A model generated the notes under the pieces. That model worked only from the letters and a program-made list of their open reading frames with translations, was not told the DNA's origin and did not search any database. Shown here one piece after another: positions 50,687 to 61,842 of a DNA stretch of 64,000 nt. The DNA is from Porpolomopsis calyptriformis (Eukaryota > Basidiomycota > Agaricomycetes > Agaricales > Hygrophoraceae). Each line of letters opens with the position of its first letter. Position 1 is the first letter of the stretch. The stretch spans positions 3,100,001 to 3,164,000 of the forward strand of contig OX621163.1 of assembly GCA_951640195.1 (NCBI GenBank), given 5' to 3'. The position numbers and the translations under genes were made by a program.

Positions 50687-52090
50687 ATGGTTTTGACTCG
50701 TTCATCATCCACTATCCCTCACCCTGCTATCCCTCTCTCCCAGGAAGGCTCTCTCCCTCCTGCCCCAGCTCCCATCCTCGACGAGACGGTTGACCCTGCC
50801 CAAGAAGAAGAAGAAGAAGAACAAGAAGAACAAGCGGGTCCCTCTCACTCAAAAGGGAAAGGTCGAGCTGAGGACAATGATGAGGATGAAGAAGAAGATC
50901 CACGCGTAGCCTTTGAGATCATGAAGCAGGATTATCAACAATTGCTGCAGGTCCAACAAGACCAAGCGCAAGCGAGTCATAGAATTGAACAACAACTTCA
51001 AGTATTGATGGCCAACCTCATAGGCCCCCAACCTGTCCCTGCCCCTCTTGGGCCATTTCCCCAACCCTTCCAAGCACCCCCAGTATTCCCCCAACCTGTC
51101 CCTGCCCCTGCCCCTGCCCCCGCCAAGATCAAAATGAACCCTCCTGACAAATTCTCTGGTGATCCCACCAAGCTTTGCAATTTCCTGTGTCAAGTGAAGC
51201 TGAACCATTTGGGACGACCAGGAATCTCAGAGGCTGACAAGATTATCTATGCCTTGTCGTTTATGATCGGAGGAAATGCAGAACCATGGGCTGAGCGTCA
51301 AGTAGACGCTTACACAACGTTGAACTGGGTTGGTGCCGATTGGGCTGTCTTTGAACAAGCCCTCGCCTGAGACTTTGGAGACTTGGACCCCAAGTCAACT
51401 GCTCAACTGAAGATCAAGGACGTCAAGCAGTTCAACAAGAGCGCAGAGGAGTATAACATCAATTTCAATCGATGGGCCTATGATACTGGATACGGACAAG
51501 AAGCTTCGACGACTTTATATAAAGATGGACTCAACCCCTCCCTTTTGTGACAGATCTACCTCTCAGATCGTCAACCCACCACCCTCTTTGAATGGCAGTC
51601 TCGTGCTGCTGAACTTGACAGACGACATCGAGAATTTCTGGCTAGAACATCTTCTAAGCCCCAGACTCGCAACACTCGCATCACCAACACCCCCTACTGA
51701 CAAGGACCACCTGCTGGTCCCTCCACCTATTCCAACCCTGCTGCCCCCAGAATCAAACAAGAAGAAAAGCCTGCTTCACTAGGAGGAATTCCCAAAGGAG
51801 CATGTTTCAACTATAGACGATTTGGCCACTTTGCCAGTTCTTGTCCCAATGCTCCTAGGACGAGTACTTCTGGTTCTGGAAGCCGCCCCTTTACCCCAGC
51901 AGCTAGAGGTCGTGGAGGAAAGAAACCTGGTCGAGGAAGAAACATTCGAGTTCTGGAGACCTCAGCCTCGATTGAGGAGGTCAACTCCAATGAAGATTCT
52001 CGTCAAGACTTCGAGAAGTGTGGTATCGTCAACTGGGAGCCTAAGAGGAAAGAAGAGCTGAAGAGAGCTTTGGAGAAACAGGGTTTTTGA
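50687..52090 (+). pseudogene. gag of the chromovirus (three in-frame TGA)
   Basis: Starts MVLTRSSSTIPHPAIP (ATG 50687). An acidic Glu run, a Pro/Gln linker and the capsid region follow (KMNPPDKFSGDPTKLCNFL, NAEPWAE, DFGDLDPKSTAQLKIK, EWQSRAAELDR), then a zinc knuckle and an Arg/Gly-rich end. The knuckle reads CFNYRRFGHFASSC: the second Cys ligand is Tyr (TAT for TGT), so it is probably dead. TGA stops at 51368, 51548 and 51698 each fit an original CGA Arg codon by context. The frame ends at TGA 52088 directly after a frameshift heptamer. Full length would be 467 residues. Confidence 0.9.
52081..52087 (+). promoter_or_regulatory. Programmed -1 frameshift heptamer between gag and pol
   Basis: GGGTTTT read in the gag frame as G-GGT-TTT, exactly the X-XXY-YYZ pattern, directly followed by the gag stop TGA. 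A one-base backward slip continues as GGG TTT TTG AAC, which is the pol frame. Confidence 0.7.
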
Positions 52091-55000
52091 ACAGTCCGGA
52101 CAATAGCTCGTGCGTTGCGGACTCCTTTTCTATGTGTACCACTACCCCTATGCAATCTATTTCCCAAATTCTTGGTGCACTTGATTCGAGCGAAGAAGCT
52201 TTAACCATACCCCTTTGGTTGGAAACCACAGACACTGGTAGACGAATTGCCGCCAGTGCATTGATAGACTCTGGCGCCTCTGGATGCTTTATAAACTGGA
52301 ATTTCGTGCAGGAGCGCGATATCCCTTTTTATCGATTGGAAGGACCAATCCCCATGCGGAACGCAGATGGGACAGACAACCGAGGAGGTCCCATCGAATA
52401 TGCTGTAGACCTGTGGATGGAGATGCCAGATTTTCCTAGGGAACGAACCCATTTGGAAGTGACAAATTTAGGAGATATGATACAGGTTATCCTTGGCTAC
52501 CCGTGGCTCAAACGTAACGATCCCCTGGTTGACTGGAAGGCTGGAACACTGACTTCACGTCAGACTGTGGCCCCAACCAAGACTTCTCAGGCTGGAGTGA
52601 TAGTGTCACGAGTAGGCTCTATGTTGAATGGCGACTCCTACGCCAAGATTATCAGATTGGTCTCACTGGGAGACCATGCAAGACCCACTACCGTGGAGGA
52701 AGATATGAAGAAGTATGTGCCGAAAAAATACTGGAGGCACTGGAAGGTGTTTATGAAGACCACCTTTGATGAACTTCCCCCACGACGACCAGAATTTGAC
52801 CATGCGATCGATCTCGAACCTACCTTTAGGCCCAAGATCGGAAAGGTGTACAAACTCACTGAGTACGAACAGGGAAAGCTGAATGAATTCCTGGAGGAAC
52901 AACTTGCAAGTGGACGAATACAACAATCAAACTCCAAACAAGCTGCCTCGTTCTTCTTTGCTGCCAAAGGTGAAGAAGTTAATGCCCAAGGACAAGATGC
53001 TGGACTACGTCCAATCCAAGACTATCGCTATCTGAATACTCACACAATCCCAGACGCCTATCCCTTACCTCTCATCTCTGAGATTATTCAACAGACCAAG
53101 TTATCAGAAGCGGAACTGTTCACAGTCATGGATATCCGATGGGGCTTTAACAATATTCGTATCAAAGAAGGAGACGAATGGAAAGGAGCCTTCAACACTC
53201 GATGAGGGCTGTTCGAGCCCACCGTTATGTTCTTTGGAATGCGAAACTCGCCTGCCTCCTTCCAACGAATGATCGACGTTCTCTTCAAAGAGGTTATCGA
53301 TTCCAAGCAGGTCCATATCTATATTGACGATATCCTGATCATGGGAAAGGACCTTACTGAACTCACCTATTGGATGGAACGAACTCTAGAGATCATGGAG
53401 AAGAATCAATTGTCCTGCAAACCTGTCAAGTGCTAGTTCGAGAAAAAGGAAGTGATTTATCTGGGAATGATGATCTCTAAAGGCCACATTGCCATTAACC
53501 CCAAGAAGGTTGAGGCAATCAGAACCTGGCCTATCCCCCAGAAGAAATGAGATCTCCAATCCTTCCTTGGCACTGCCAACTTTTGGCGAAGGTTTATCAA
53601 GGATTACTCCCTGATTGCTCGTCCTCTTAATGAGCTCCTACGAAAGGATCAAGAATGGATTTGGACTCCTAGGAAACAACGTGCTTTTGATACCCTCAAG
53701 AATGCGCTTACCTCTGCTCCTGTTTTGAGAACCCCGAAGCCAGACCTTCCTTACCTTCTGGAGACGGATGCCTCTGGTGTTGCACTGGGTGCAGTCTTGA
53801 CCCAGAAAGAGAATGACGAAGAGGATTGGCATCCCATTGGTTTCTACTCCAAGACCCTCCTCCCAGCTGAACGAAATTACCCCACCTATGACCAAGAGCT
53901 TTTAGCTATCATATCTGCCTTGAATGAATGGAGATACCTCCTGCAAGGGACATGGCAACCCATTATGATCAAAACTGACAACCAGTCCCTCCAATACTTC
54001 ATGACTAGTCATCAGCTCTCCAGACGCCAGGCTAGATGGTCTGAGTTTTTAGCTCGCTTTTGGTTCAGAATCAGCTACCAGCCTAGAATCAAGAATAAGG
54101 CTGATGGACTCTCCAAGCGTCCAGATCATTACCCAGAGTCTTATGAGGAGGTGGAGGACAAGGTCCTTCTGCCAAAAGAACTTTTTGTCAATGCGCTTTT
54201 CATCAATGCGATTATCAGTTTATCGTCCCCCAACTTTTTATCCAAGCTTTGTTTTCATTCCCCCCTACCTCTCGAGATCATGGCCAAAATTGAAGATCCC
54301 TCTTCCAGATACACCCACGTAGATGGCATTGTGCGCGATGCTGGAGATCGTATAGTTGTGCCAAAGGACGTATCTTTGCGCACAGAAATTATTCGATTGA
54401 CCCACGACACACCCACTGGTGGTCATCCTGGCATTGAGAAGACGAAGGAACTGCTCCTCCGTAATTATACATGGGAAGGTGCCCCACAAGATATCACCAA
54501 TTACGTGAAGTCCTGCCTTGCTTGTCAACAGACCAAGGTTTACCCACAGAAACCCACTGGACTTCTCCAACCGTTACCCCCTCCTACTAAACCGTGGCAA
54601 CAGATCACTGCTGATCTAATCATGGAACTCCCCAATTCAAAAGGATTTGACGCTATTCTAGTTGTGGTGGACAGATTCACCAAACGGGCTCACTTCATCC
54701 CAACAACCGGAAACCTGTCTGCTAAAGGAACTGCTGCGCTATTTCAAGAACATGTCTGGAAGCACCATGGATGGCCAGAGAAGATCATTACTGATCGAGG
54801 AACCCAATTCTCATTGAAGTTTGCTACGTTATTGAATGAACTCCTAGGAACCACTTCTGGGCTTTCTACCGCCTATCACCCCCAAACAGATGGACAAACC
54901 GAACGAACCAATCAAGAGTTAGAGCAGTACGTATGGCTCTACACTAACTTCATGCAAGACGATTGGAAAGATTGGTTAGCTCCGGCGGAGTTCGCTTATA

Positions 55001-55668
55001 ACAACCGAGAACATTCCTCCACTTACCAATCCCCCTTCTGGCTTGAATATGGCTGACACCCTGACACCCCCTTATCAGTTCCAACCCAAACCTCAAATCC
55101 CGATGCCAACGAGTTTTACGTGCAGCTTACTAGAGCTAGAGAGAACGCTGAAGAGTCTCTTCAAAAGACCGCTAACTCAATGAAGCTCTATGCCGATCGA
55201 AAACGTCAAAAGGAACCCACGTTTTACGAAGGACAAAGGGTCTGGCTTGATGCCAAGAATTTGAAAACTGGCTGGCCCGCAAAGAAACTGGATGTCCGCC
55301 GGCTCGGACCTTTTATAATTCTAAAACAAGTATCGCCTGTGGCTTACCGACTAAAGCTACCGCTGTCATGGAGGATTCATCCCGTGTTTCACGTTTCGCT
55401 ACTCAAGGCTCTAGAAGAGAATCTCGATCTCCACCCCCCGATCGGAGAAGATGACAATCTCCGACCACCTCTAGATGTGATCGAAGGAGAGCCCGAGTAT
55501 GAAGTGGAACGTATCTTAAATCACACCCCAGGAAAACGAAACCGACAATATCTAATCAAGTGGAAAGGCTACCTGATAGAGGCAGCCACCTGGGAACCAC
55601 GATGGAACCTCAAGCACGCAAAAGACCTCTTAATGAATTATGAAAAGTCTATTCAAGCGGCGATTTAA
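52087..55668 (+). pseudogene. pol of the chromovirus: protease, RT, RNase H, integrase, chromodomain (four in-frame stops)
   Basis: One frame over about 1,190 codons. Protease active site ALIDSGASGCFINW; RT with PIQDYRYLN, GLFEPTVMFFGMRNSP and YIDDILIMGKD; RNase H with LETDASGVALGAVL; integrase with the His/Cys zinc region (TGGHPGIEKTK...SCLACQQTK) and the DDE triad (ITADLIME, IITDRGTQFS, QTERTNQELEQ). A C-terminal chromodomain (EYEVERILNHTP, RQYLIKWKGY, ATWEPRWNL) marks a chromovirus. Stops at 53203 (TGA), 53434 (TAG), 53548 (TGA) and 55054 (TGA) sit in otherwise conserved stretches; Arg is the expected residue at the three TGA positions. It is entered by a -1 shift from gag. Confidence 0.93.
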
Positions 55669-55782
55669 CTCTCTTTTACGAATACTACCGACATCACGAT
55701 CGTTGAATCTCCTTTTCTCCTTTTCAATCTCCGACAATTATAAGGACTTCCCCTTTCCAACAATCATCAAAAGAAGCACGAA

Positions 55783-56475
55783 ATGCCCCGTGAAGTTCGT
55801 TACGCCCGCAAGTCGACTGGGAGGCGTCCACCCCGAGGGAACCCCACCGCTTCTACCTCCAACCTCCCCCCCGATTCTTCTTCCTCCTCTTCCTCGTCCA
55901 ACAGTGTCTTGGTTACCCGACGGTTCAAGAAGCCGAAGCGACGTACCGATACTATCGACAAGCCGGGACGAAACCGTAACTATTGAGGGCTCCCCTTTGC
56001 CAAGGTTGAGCACCTATCTGGGTGTCCTGAAACCTACGTCCCATTTATTTCTGGAGCACGTTGATGCAAACTTAACTACGACTGTCACTGGTACACGTTC
56101 GACAAGGACAGCGACTTTGACGATAAGAAGAATCAACTTGAAGATTGGCTGGAGGCGTACCAAGTTGGGCGCCAACTTTTGATGGTTATACCGGACCAGG
56201 ACAAATCCGACGTCACCACCCCCACTATCCCCGAAGACCCCATCTCGCACCGCATCCATCGCGTCGCCGACCGACTCTATGCTGCCCGAAACAGGTACCG
56301 CTCAATGATGGATGCCAAGTACGAAAGGATCCTTGACCTGGAGGAGAATGCTGTGATGTGTAGGGAGCTGGCTGAAACTTGGTTGCGACGTGCCCGGGAG
56401 TTGGATGGCTGTTACCACTGGTTTGACCCAGATGGACACCTGCTTCAACCCCCAGTTTATGATGGCGCGACCTAG
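55783..56475 (+). pseudogene. Third ORF of the chromovirus, unknown function (two in-frame TGA)
   Basis: Begins MPREVRYARKSTGRRPPRGN and runs in one frame to 56475 (231 codons), broken only by TGA at 55984 and 56062. The N-terminus is basic and Ser-rich (SSSSSSSSNS, RRFKKPKRRTD). The middle is acidic and aromatic (CHWYTFDKDSDFDDKK, LEDWLEAYQVG). The C-terminal part is helical with likely coiled-coil character (IHRVADRLYAARNRYRSMMD, ERILDLEENAVMCRELAETW). It lies 115 bp after the pol stop and 280 bp before the 3' LTR, where envelope-like genes sit in some elements. There is no signal peptide or membrane segment, so an envelope role is unlikely. No family recognised. Confidence 0.75.
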
Positions 56476-56743
56476 GGACCGGATGCTGTTTCCGAACGAA
56501 CAGTATTCCTTACGCCTCCCTTCTGGATGTGTGGTTAGAGAAGGTGATATCTACTGGAGAGTTGAGGAAAAATATACCTAGTGGATAGTCTTTGATCCGA
56601 CAACTATCCACTCATCCCTCCTCTTCATCGCTCACCCATCTCATCACCCCTCTACCCACCTCTACCATCCCTTTACACCTCCCCTTGACACCCTTCCTTC
56701 GCTTCGAAGGGTCTCCTCAAAATTCAGGACGAATTTCCTTTTT

Positions 56744-56754
56744 GTGGAGGTGAA
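56744..56754 (+). promoter_or_regulatory. Probable polypurine tract
   Basis: GTGGAGGTGAA directly before the 3' LTR, mostly purine. It is the expected place for the plus-strand primer but is short and interrupted by T. Confidence 0.45.
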
Positions 56755-57113
56755 TGTCAGAGATATATTTTTTCTTTTTCCTTTGCTCGTCTGTTCCTAT
56801 TTACATCAGACAGTTTACATCAATAGCTGCTTAGCCACCCAAGCTCCGCTTAGTAATAGAAGGTGACCAAGCCATATCTATATTTAGTCTACCATCACTC
56901 TCCTTATCTACATGACTCATCCATAGTCGTTACGACTCACACGTAGTCAGTATGACTCATACTTAGCTAGTATATAAAGCTAGCAGTAGATAGACTTAGG
57001 ATAAGTCTGTTTCTTTCGTTAACACCCCAATCAGTAGTCTTCCAACCCTTTAAAACCCTACACCCAGAGCCTGAAGTAAAACCTTGCGATCAACCCTAGA
57101 CTGCCGTCTAACA
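56755..57113 (+). repeat. 3' LTR
   Basis: 359 bp, identical in length to the 5' LTR and differing at 56788, 56811 and 56828 (all C/T changes). Followed by the right GGTTC target duplication at 57114-57118. Confidence 0.96.
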
Positions 57114-58498
57114 GGTTCTTGGTGTCCCAAGCAGAATCCATCATCTTTTCGTAACCCGGCCGAGATAACAGGCTGCCAATCCAGTCTTTGAAGTCCCAGT
57201 ATACAAATGTCTTGATTGGTACTTGAATTTCGACACCTGATATGATCCGTGGCCGAAGAAGTTGCATCTTACAACACTTACCGCCGCGAAATTGTTTATG
57301 AGTGCAGCAAGTTGGATAGGATGGGATTGGAGAGTTGTCTTGGAAGGTTGGCACGTACGTTCGATGACATTTTGGGTCTGGACAAACAGCATATATAGTG
57401 CTTTTGCCATCCAGGTGAAGATGTTCTGATGCGGAACGGATATCAACTGGAAAATCACTGAGGAGCTTCTGATCTCGAGGCGACAACTTAGTGGTGTTTC
57501 GCATCAGGCTAAGTTGGATAATATATTGCAGCATAGAGAAGATAAATCTGCACCCTCGGGCTCCAATATCCAGTATAGTGCTGCATGCTACAACCATGAA
57601 AATTGATATCTGAAGCACTGGATCAATGCCCCTCAGCAAGGGCTGGAAGTGATAGCCTACAAAAAGCAAATTAATTAGTATCATCCTCTTGGTTCACAGC
57701 GAAGCCAATAGGCTCACTGGTATTGTATTTAATGCCAGGCTGCAAAGCTTGACTTTGGTCCTTGCAATGCTTCCACTTGCGGTTGGATAGCTCGAGGGCA
57801 TTCATGGAATCGTGAAGCCATTCGTAGATAGAATGTTTCATCTCCGTCACCGATGCCTCCTTGCTCACAATCGAATCAAGATCGCTTTCGAGGGAGAGGC
57901 CGCTTTGGTGAAGGCCGTTGAGCGGGTAGGCTGCATCTGTCGAAGGATATTCCAAGTGGTCCAAAGCGGTGGTTGTCTCATCCACGAAGGCCTTTACAAG
58001 TGAGTCAAGACTTGACAAACGCCAAAGCAGATCTGCTACGCGGCTCCTACAGGAATCAGGAACGCGTTTGCATGCATTATGGGGAGTGCCGGAATTTTCG
58101 ACAGTATCCTGTGGATACGACGAGGAAGACTGCTGGGAAGAGGATGGGATATTGTGATTGTTGAAGGCACTTTGTATATCCTGGAGATCAGGCTTCACTT
58201 TGGCCCATATGCGGCCAGGACCTTGGGAAGCACTGGAGACTTTATCTGCGAGGGTGACCAAAGAAAGGTAGGAAGCGATATTATCCAGTTCTGCAGCGAT
58301 GGCATGATCTGAGGCAACACGGGCCTTGTGTGCAAGGGCTGCTTGATCTTCAAGCTGGTGAAGCTTAAGTGTACGAGCGTCTACAGGGGTGCCAAGAGAT
58401 TGATTTGTTACAGGATCAGTTCCCCGTTCGGCGCATCCAAATGATGTGCAGAAGCAATTTGGCATCATGAGATAAGCGGGGTTGGGCAGGCTGGGAGG

Positions 58499-59099
58499 TG
58501 TCTGGGCCACCCAAAACACTGGGAACAAGCGGGAAGATAAGGAGTTGGGTAGTGCGTGTCTGGGTCACCCAAAACACAGGAAAGGAATGAGGGGTATGAT
58601 AGATAGGTGATGCAAATGCATTTTGGCAGTCCATTTATGCTAGGAGAGTACAAGGTCGCGAGGGAAACGATATACAAAGCAACAAACGCACAGAAAAGGA
58701 TATGAAGGCATCTCTGGATTATCCAAAAGATGCAGAGGAAGAGACGTCTCTGGGAATCCCAAAAGACGATGGTGGTGAGTTGTTTTGATGCGCAAACTGA
58801 CTTTGTTTGACACTGCTTTGTTGTTGTAAGTTGTTTGACGCTGCTTTATTGTGTGACCAAACTTTGTTGATGCTGCTTTGGCATGACAACTCATGTTCTC
58901 GATCACTCTTACCACCACCATCGTGTTCTGGATTATCCAGACACGATCCCCCTCTCTCTCCCTCTCCCACCATGTTTTGGATTATCCAGACACACCTCTT
59001 CTCTCACTGTGTTTTGGATTATCCAGACACCTCTTCTTGCCCATGCTTGGCTACTCACATGCTCCTGTCCCACTGTGTTTTGGGTCCCCCAGACACAAC
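58499..59099. repeat. Subterminal repeat cluster A of a CACTA element
   Basis: At least eight copies of a roughly 20-bp imperfect palindrome in two flavours. One has the core GGATTATCC (e.g. GTTTTGGATTATCCAGAC at 58,973-58,990 and 59,012-59,029; also 58,710 and 58,925). The other has a GGG-N3-CCC core (TCTGGGCCACCCAAAACA at 58,501; also 58,559, 58,749 and 59,080). The flavours occur in both orientations and often in pairs. The cluster lies between the accessory gene and the transposase start. Such arrays are binding sites for the element's own DNA-binding protein in plant CACTA elements; that role here is inferred. Confidence 0.75.
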
Positions 59100-59148
59100 T
59101 TTTCTCGCTGAATTCACGTAGGCATTCAAGTCCGCATACAGGAGTACT

Positions 59149-61706
59149 CTACACATCTGCCTCAGTTATATCAGGAAGATCTACCGGATCTTTTGCAGCG
59201 AGGTCCCTCTTCTGCCTGTTGGTGAGTCCGGAATACCAATCTTCATCATAAAAATTTATGGGGAGCTCCGTAGGGGGGTCGCGGACACTCTTAGTATTGC
59301 TGGAATGTCGAAGCCTTGTGCGCGGCGGATTACCCAATCGAATATTCCCGTAAGCATTTGTTTTGTTGTGATCGCGGTCCACTAACGTCAAGTAGCGAGT
59401 TAGTGCCTTACTTCGCCAGACTCGTTTCTTGACATTGTAAATTGGCCTATTTCTCTTGTCGGTATCACTTTCATCGGAGCTCATCCCCATGAGCGTTAAG
59501 GTGTTGACTATGTTGAAAAGCTCGTCCCAGGCTTCATCAACCGTCCCATGCGGAGCCACCCTGTTTGCCAGGGCTATCTCTTTCCTCGTTATGAACAACT
59601 GTAACTTTGTGAGTGACCTAGTTTATGTTGATTTAGTGCAGACTGACCTGACCACGTCGCGTGTTAGGTCTTTTTCTCTTCAGTTCCCCTTTTTTCTCCC
59701 TCAGCATGCGTTCTCTGTAGTCCTCGATGGTCTCGTCAGATTCCCTACTTGTTGAAGCAAGTTGATGGTGAAGGCGTTTCAAGCGATCCTCGAACATCGC
59801 TTCAAGCTCAGAGTGGTCATCGGCTGTAAGCGTTAGCTGATGTTCATCCTGAAATCTGTCCACGAACAATTCTGCCAGCCATTGATTCCATTGGTATTTC
59901 ATTGGCTTTTTTGTGAAATACGGTCTCATTGGTTTCAAACTGGGACCTTGACTACTATCCGTTTCATACTCCATTATTGTGTCGATCGAGGGCCTTGTAA
60001 TCATCACTATATCCTTGTCTCTCGCGATCCCTAGGAGGTTGTTCATCATTTCATGCACCAGTCCCTACATCCAATGTAATTTGACCCGAATATCATGGTT
60101 GATTGCGATGGGCTCACCAGTTTCTCTGTCCTTTCTCGATCACGTCCTCTGGTTGGAGCTCTTCGGAAGGAAAGGGGTAGCCGCCTCTTGGGTGTATCTT
60201 CATTTATTGGCCTCTGGTTTACCAGTGCAGCAACCGTAGAACTCAGTTGCTGGATAGAGCCAAACATCATCCCCAACTTTGCATCTAAGTTGAGTTCTTC
60301 ATAGTTTCGATCAGGCCTGTGGGAGCCTTGATTGAATCCCGCTGGCTGGGGGTTTTCATCAGGTTCTTCGGCAAGTCCTGAGACTTGGGGTTGCTTGGAC
60401 TTTACAGTCAGAGCATGACCTGCACCGCCTCGTGGTCTTTCGAATGTCATCGGTGGCAGCACACTGATATCCCTTTGGCTATCCTGTTGTATAGCTATCA
60501 GTTCCTTATCCCGCAAATTCGCATTTATCACACCTCGTCACTCTCAGACTCCAGCATTGCTCTCTGCTTTCCATGCTTGACTGTGTTGAGGTGTCGTATG
60601 GACTTCCCCCGTTTCCCAACCTCGCTAGCACCAATATCATCCCCGCCAACCATCATTTCATCATCTTGTTTGTGTGTTCTACTATCGATGTTCCAGTGAT
60701 GTGTAGCCCTGGATCCTGATGCATGCCCATCCACTGCCGCTTCACGAAGTCACATCAGTTCTGCTGACTGGGTTATTCCTTTTTGCTCACCTTTCGCCTC
60801 AAGTGTATTTGTCCGATTCTCTGCAATAATCAATTGTTCGCGCATGCGAGCTCGCTCTTTATCCAGGAATTGGGCAGCTTGAAAAGCTAGTCAGCTGCTT
60901 GCAAACTCAGCCCTTCTCTGCACTAACCTTCAGCCTCTATTCTTGCTTGATGAATCATCACCTGTTCGGACAGGGTTGCGAATTCATTCACAACTCACTC
61001 ATCAGCTTGTCGAGTCACCGCTTCCATCTGCTGCCGAAGCGCTTCCATTGACTCCTTGTAGGCTCCAACCTATCACATTGTAAGTTTCGTGGTTTCCTGC
61101 AAGGGTGATTTGCCTACCTCTTGTTCTAATGCTTTAATTTGCTCCACCTGGCCTTGTACTACCAGTTTGGTCTTCATACTCTCCTGCTCAACCAATTGAA
61201 CCTTTCTCACACCTTGCCCCTGTCATATTCAATGGTGTGTTAGCCAGTCCGAGTCCTGAGTCCATTACACTTACTGGTGTTCGATGAGTAATGATGCGGG
61301 GGGTAGATTCAGCGCGTGCGATTTCTTCAGTGTCTGGGGTAAGTTCTTCGCCTCCATGTCGTTTCTGAGATCTGATCAAGGAATTACTGAAGACTGAAGA
61401 TGACGAAGACACAGATCGTGAGATAGGGTTTTTAACTCGAGCCATCAAATTGTCAGATTGATGAGATGCGGGTTGGGCTGTAGAATTATCAACTGCGCTA
61501 TCCTCCGTTGTACTTGCAGTTACCTCTGGAGTAGAACGCAATGCCTGATCGCAGATTCCCTGACCAAGTAGAGATCGAAACATAATCGGAATGTGTCTGA
61601 GGACAGTGACGGCCAGGTCTGATGGACTATAAGTACTCATTCCTAGCATGACACTTTTGTCTGACGAATCTAAGGTGATGCTTTTGTCCTGGCATCTCCT
61701 AAGCAA
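59149..61706 (-). CDS. CACTA accessory protein (agaricomycete transposon-associated ORF)
   Basis: Multi-exon minus-strand gene from MLRRCQDKSITLDSS (61706) to 59149. N-terminal third: Ser/Thr-rich. Middle: coiled-coil-like segments in separate exons (KTKLVVQGQVEQIKALEQE; YKESMEALRQQMEAVTRQAD; ARIEAEG; AENRTNTLEAKGE). C-terminal half: MNNLLGIARDKDIV, PYFTKKPMKYQWNQWLAELF, RESDETIEDYRERMLREKK, then GMSSDESDTDK, KKRVWRSKALTRYLTLVDRD, NAYGNIRLGNPPRTRL and LPINFYDEDWYSGLTNRQKR. The GMSSDESD / RVWRS / GNPPRTR series is one I recognise from proteins encoded beside Tnp2-type transposases in mushrooms. Function unknown; possibly the repeat-binding partner. Exact exon borders between 61,200 and 60,730 are not fixed. 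Confidence 0.65.
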
Positions 61707-61842
61707 CCAAGTTAAACGACCAAGTTAAGTGACAAAGTTATTATGACGTAGGCATATTATTGTGTCTCGTAGTATATATAATATACTGGCATAAACAGAG
61801 CACATAGAATACAGAATAACATACTCAATACTCATACCGCAG
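61707..61842. promoter_or_regulatory. Divergent promoter region between two transposon-type genes
   Basis: 136 bp between divergent start codons, with TATATATAATATA at about 61,775-61,788, 55-68 bp before the plus-strand ATG. Confidence 0.45.

Larger units (their letters stand above)
50148..57113 (+). mobile_element. Complete Ty3/Gypsy chromovirus LTR retrotransposon (6,966 bp)
   Basis: It is flanked by GGTTC target duplications and has 359-bp LTRs, TG...CA ends, a self-type primer-binding site, gag, a pol ordered protease-RT-RNase H-integrase, a chromodomain, and a third ORF before the 3' LTR. The LTRs differ at three sites (50181 T/C, 50204 T/C, 50221 C/T against 56788, 56811, 56828), all transitions, indicating a fairly recent insertion. 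No frameshift breaks gag, pol or ORF3, but nine in-frame stops do: 51368, 51548, 51698, 53203, 53434, 53548, 55054, 55984, 56062. Eight are TGA and one is TAG. As read, the copy cannot make its own enzymes. It sits in a CACTA transposase gene on the opposite strand. Confidence 0.96.
47793..58468 (-). pseudogene. CACTA-type (Tnp2) transposase gene, split by a Ty3 insertion
   Basis: N-terminus at 58468: MMPNCFCTSFGCAERG with clustered Cys, then TPVDARTLKLHQLED, typical of basidiomycete Tnp2-like transposases. A central part (57,684-57,119) has FPVDIRSASEHLHLDGK, a Cys-rich CPDPKCHRTYVP...CCTHK segment and KTFVYWDFKDWIGSLLSR. After the insertion it resumes with MHDIFDGNVLQNFKG, DFFNPLTNKQGGQK, LAGVVPGPREPP, FDPTRFVVLDAMHNLFLG (catalytic-region Asp), KADQWRVLGTMYLP, HLHKYLLLFGPVHAWWTFPF and ends near 47793. 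Deleting the Ty3 element and one GGTTC copy restores the frame (AAG AAC CCG GGC), so the transposase was open when hit. The 5' end overlaps subterminal repeats. The left end of the element could not be fixed. Confidence 0.85.

Noticed and set aside
51368..56064. TGA read as a sense codon in the retrotransposon
   Set aside because: Nearby housekeeping genes use TGA as a stop (e.g. the end of the Crinkler gene and of NF-YC), so the genetic code is standard; mutation of CGA is the simpler explanation.
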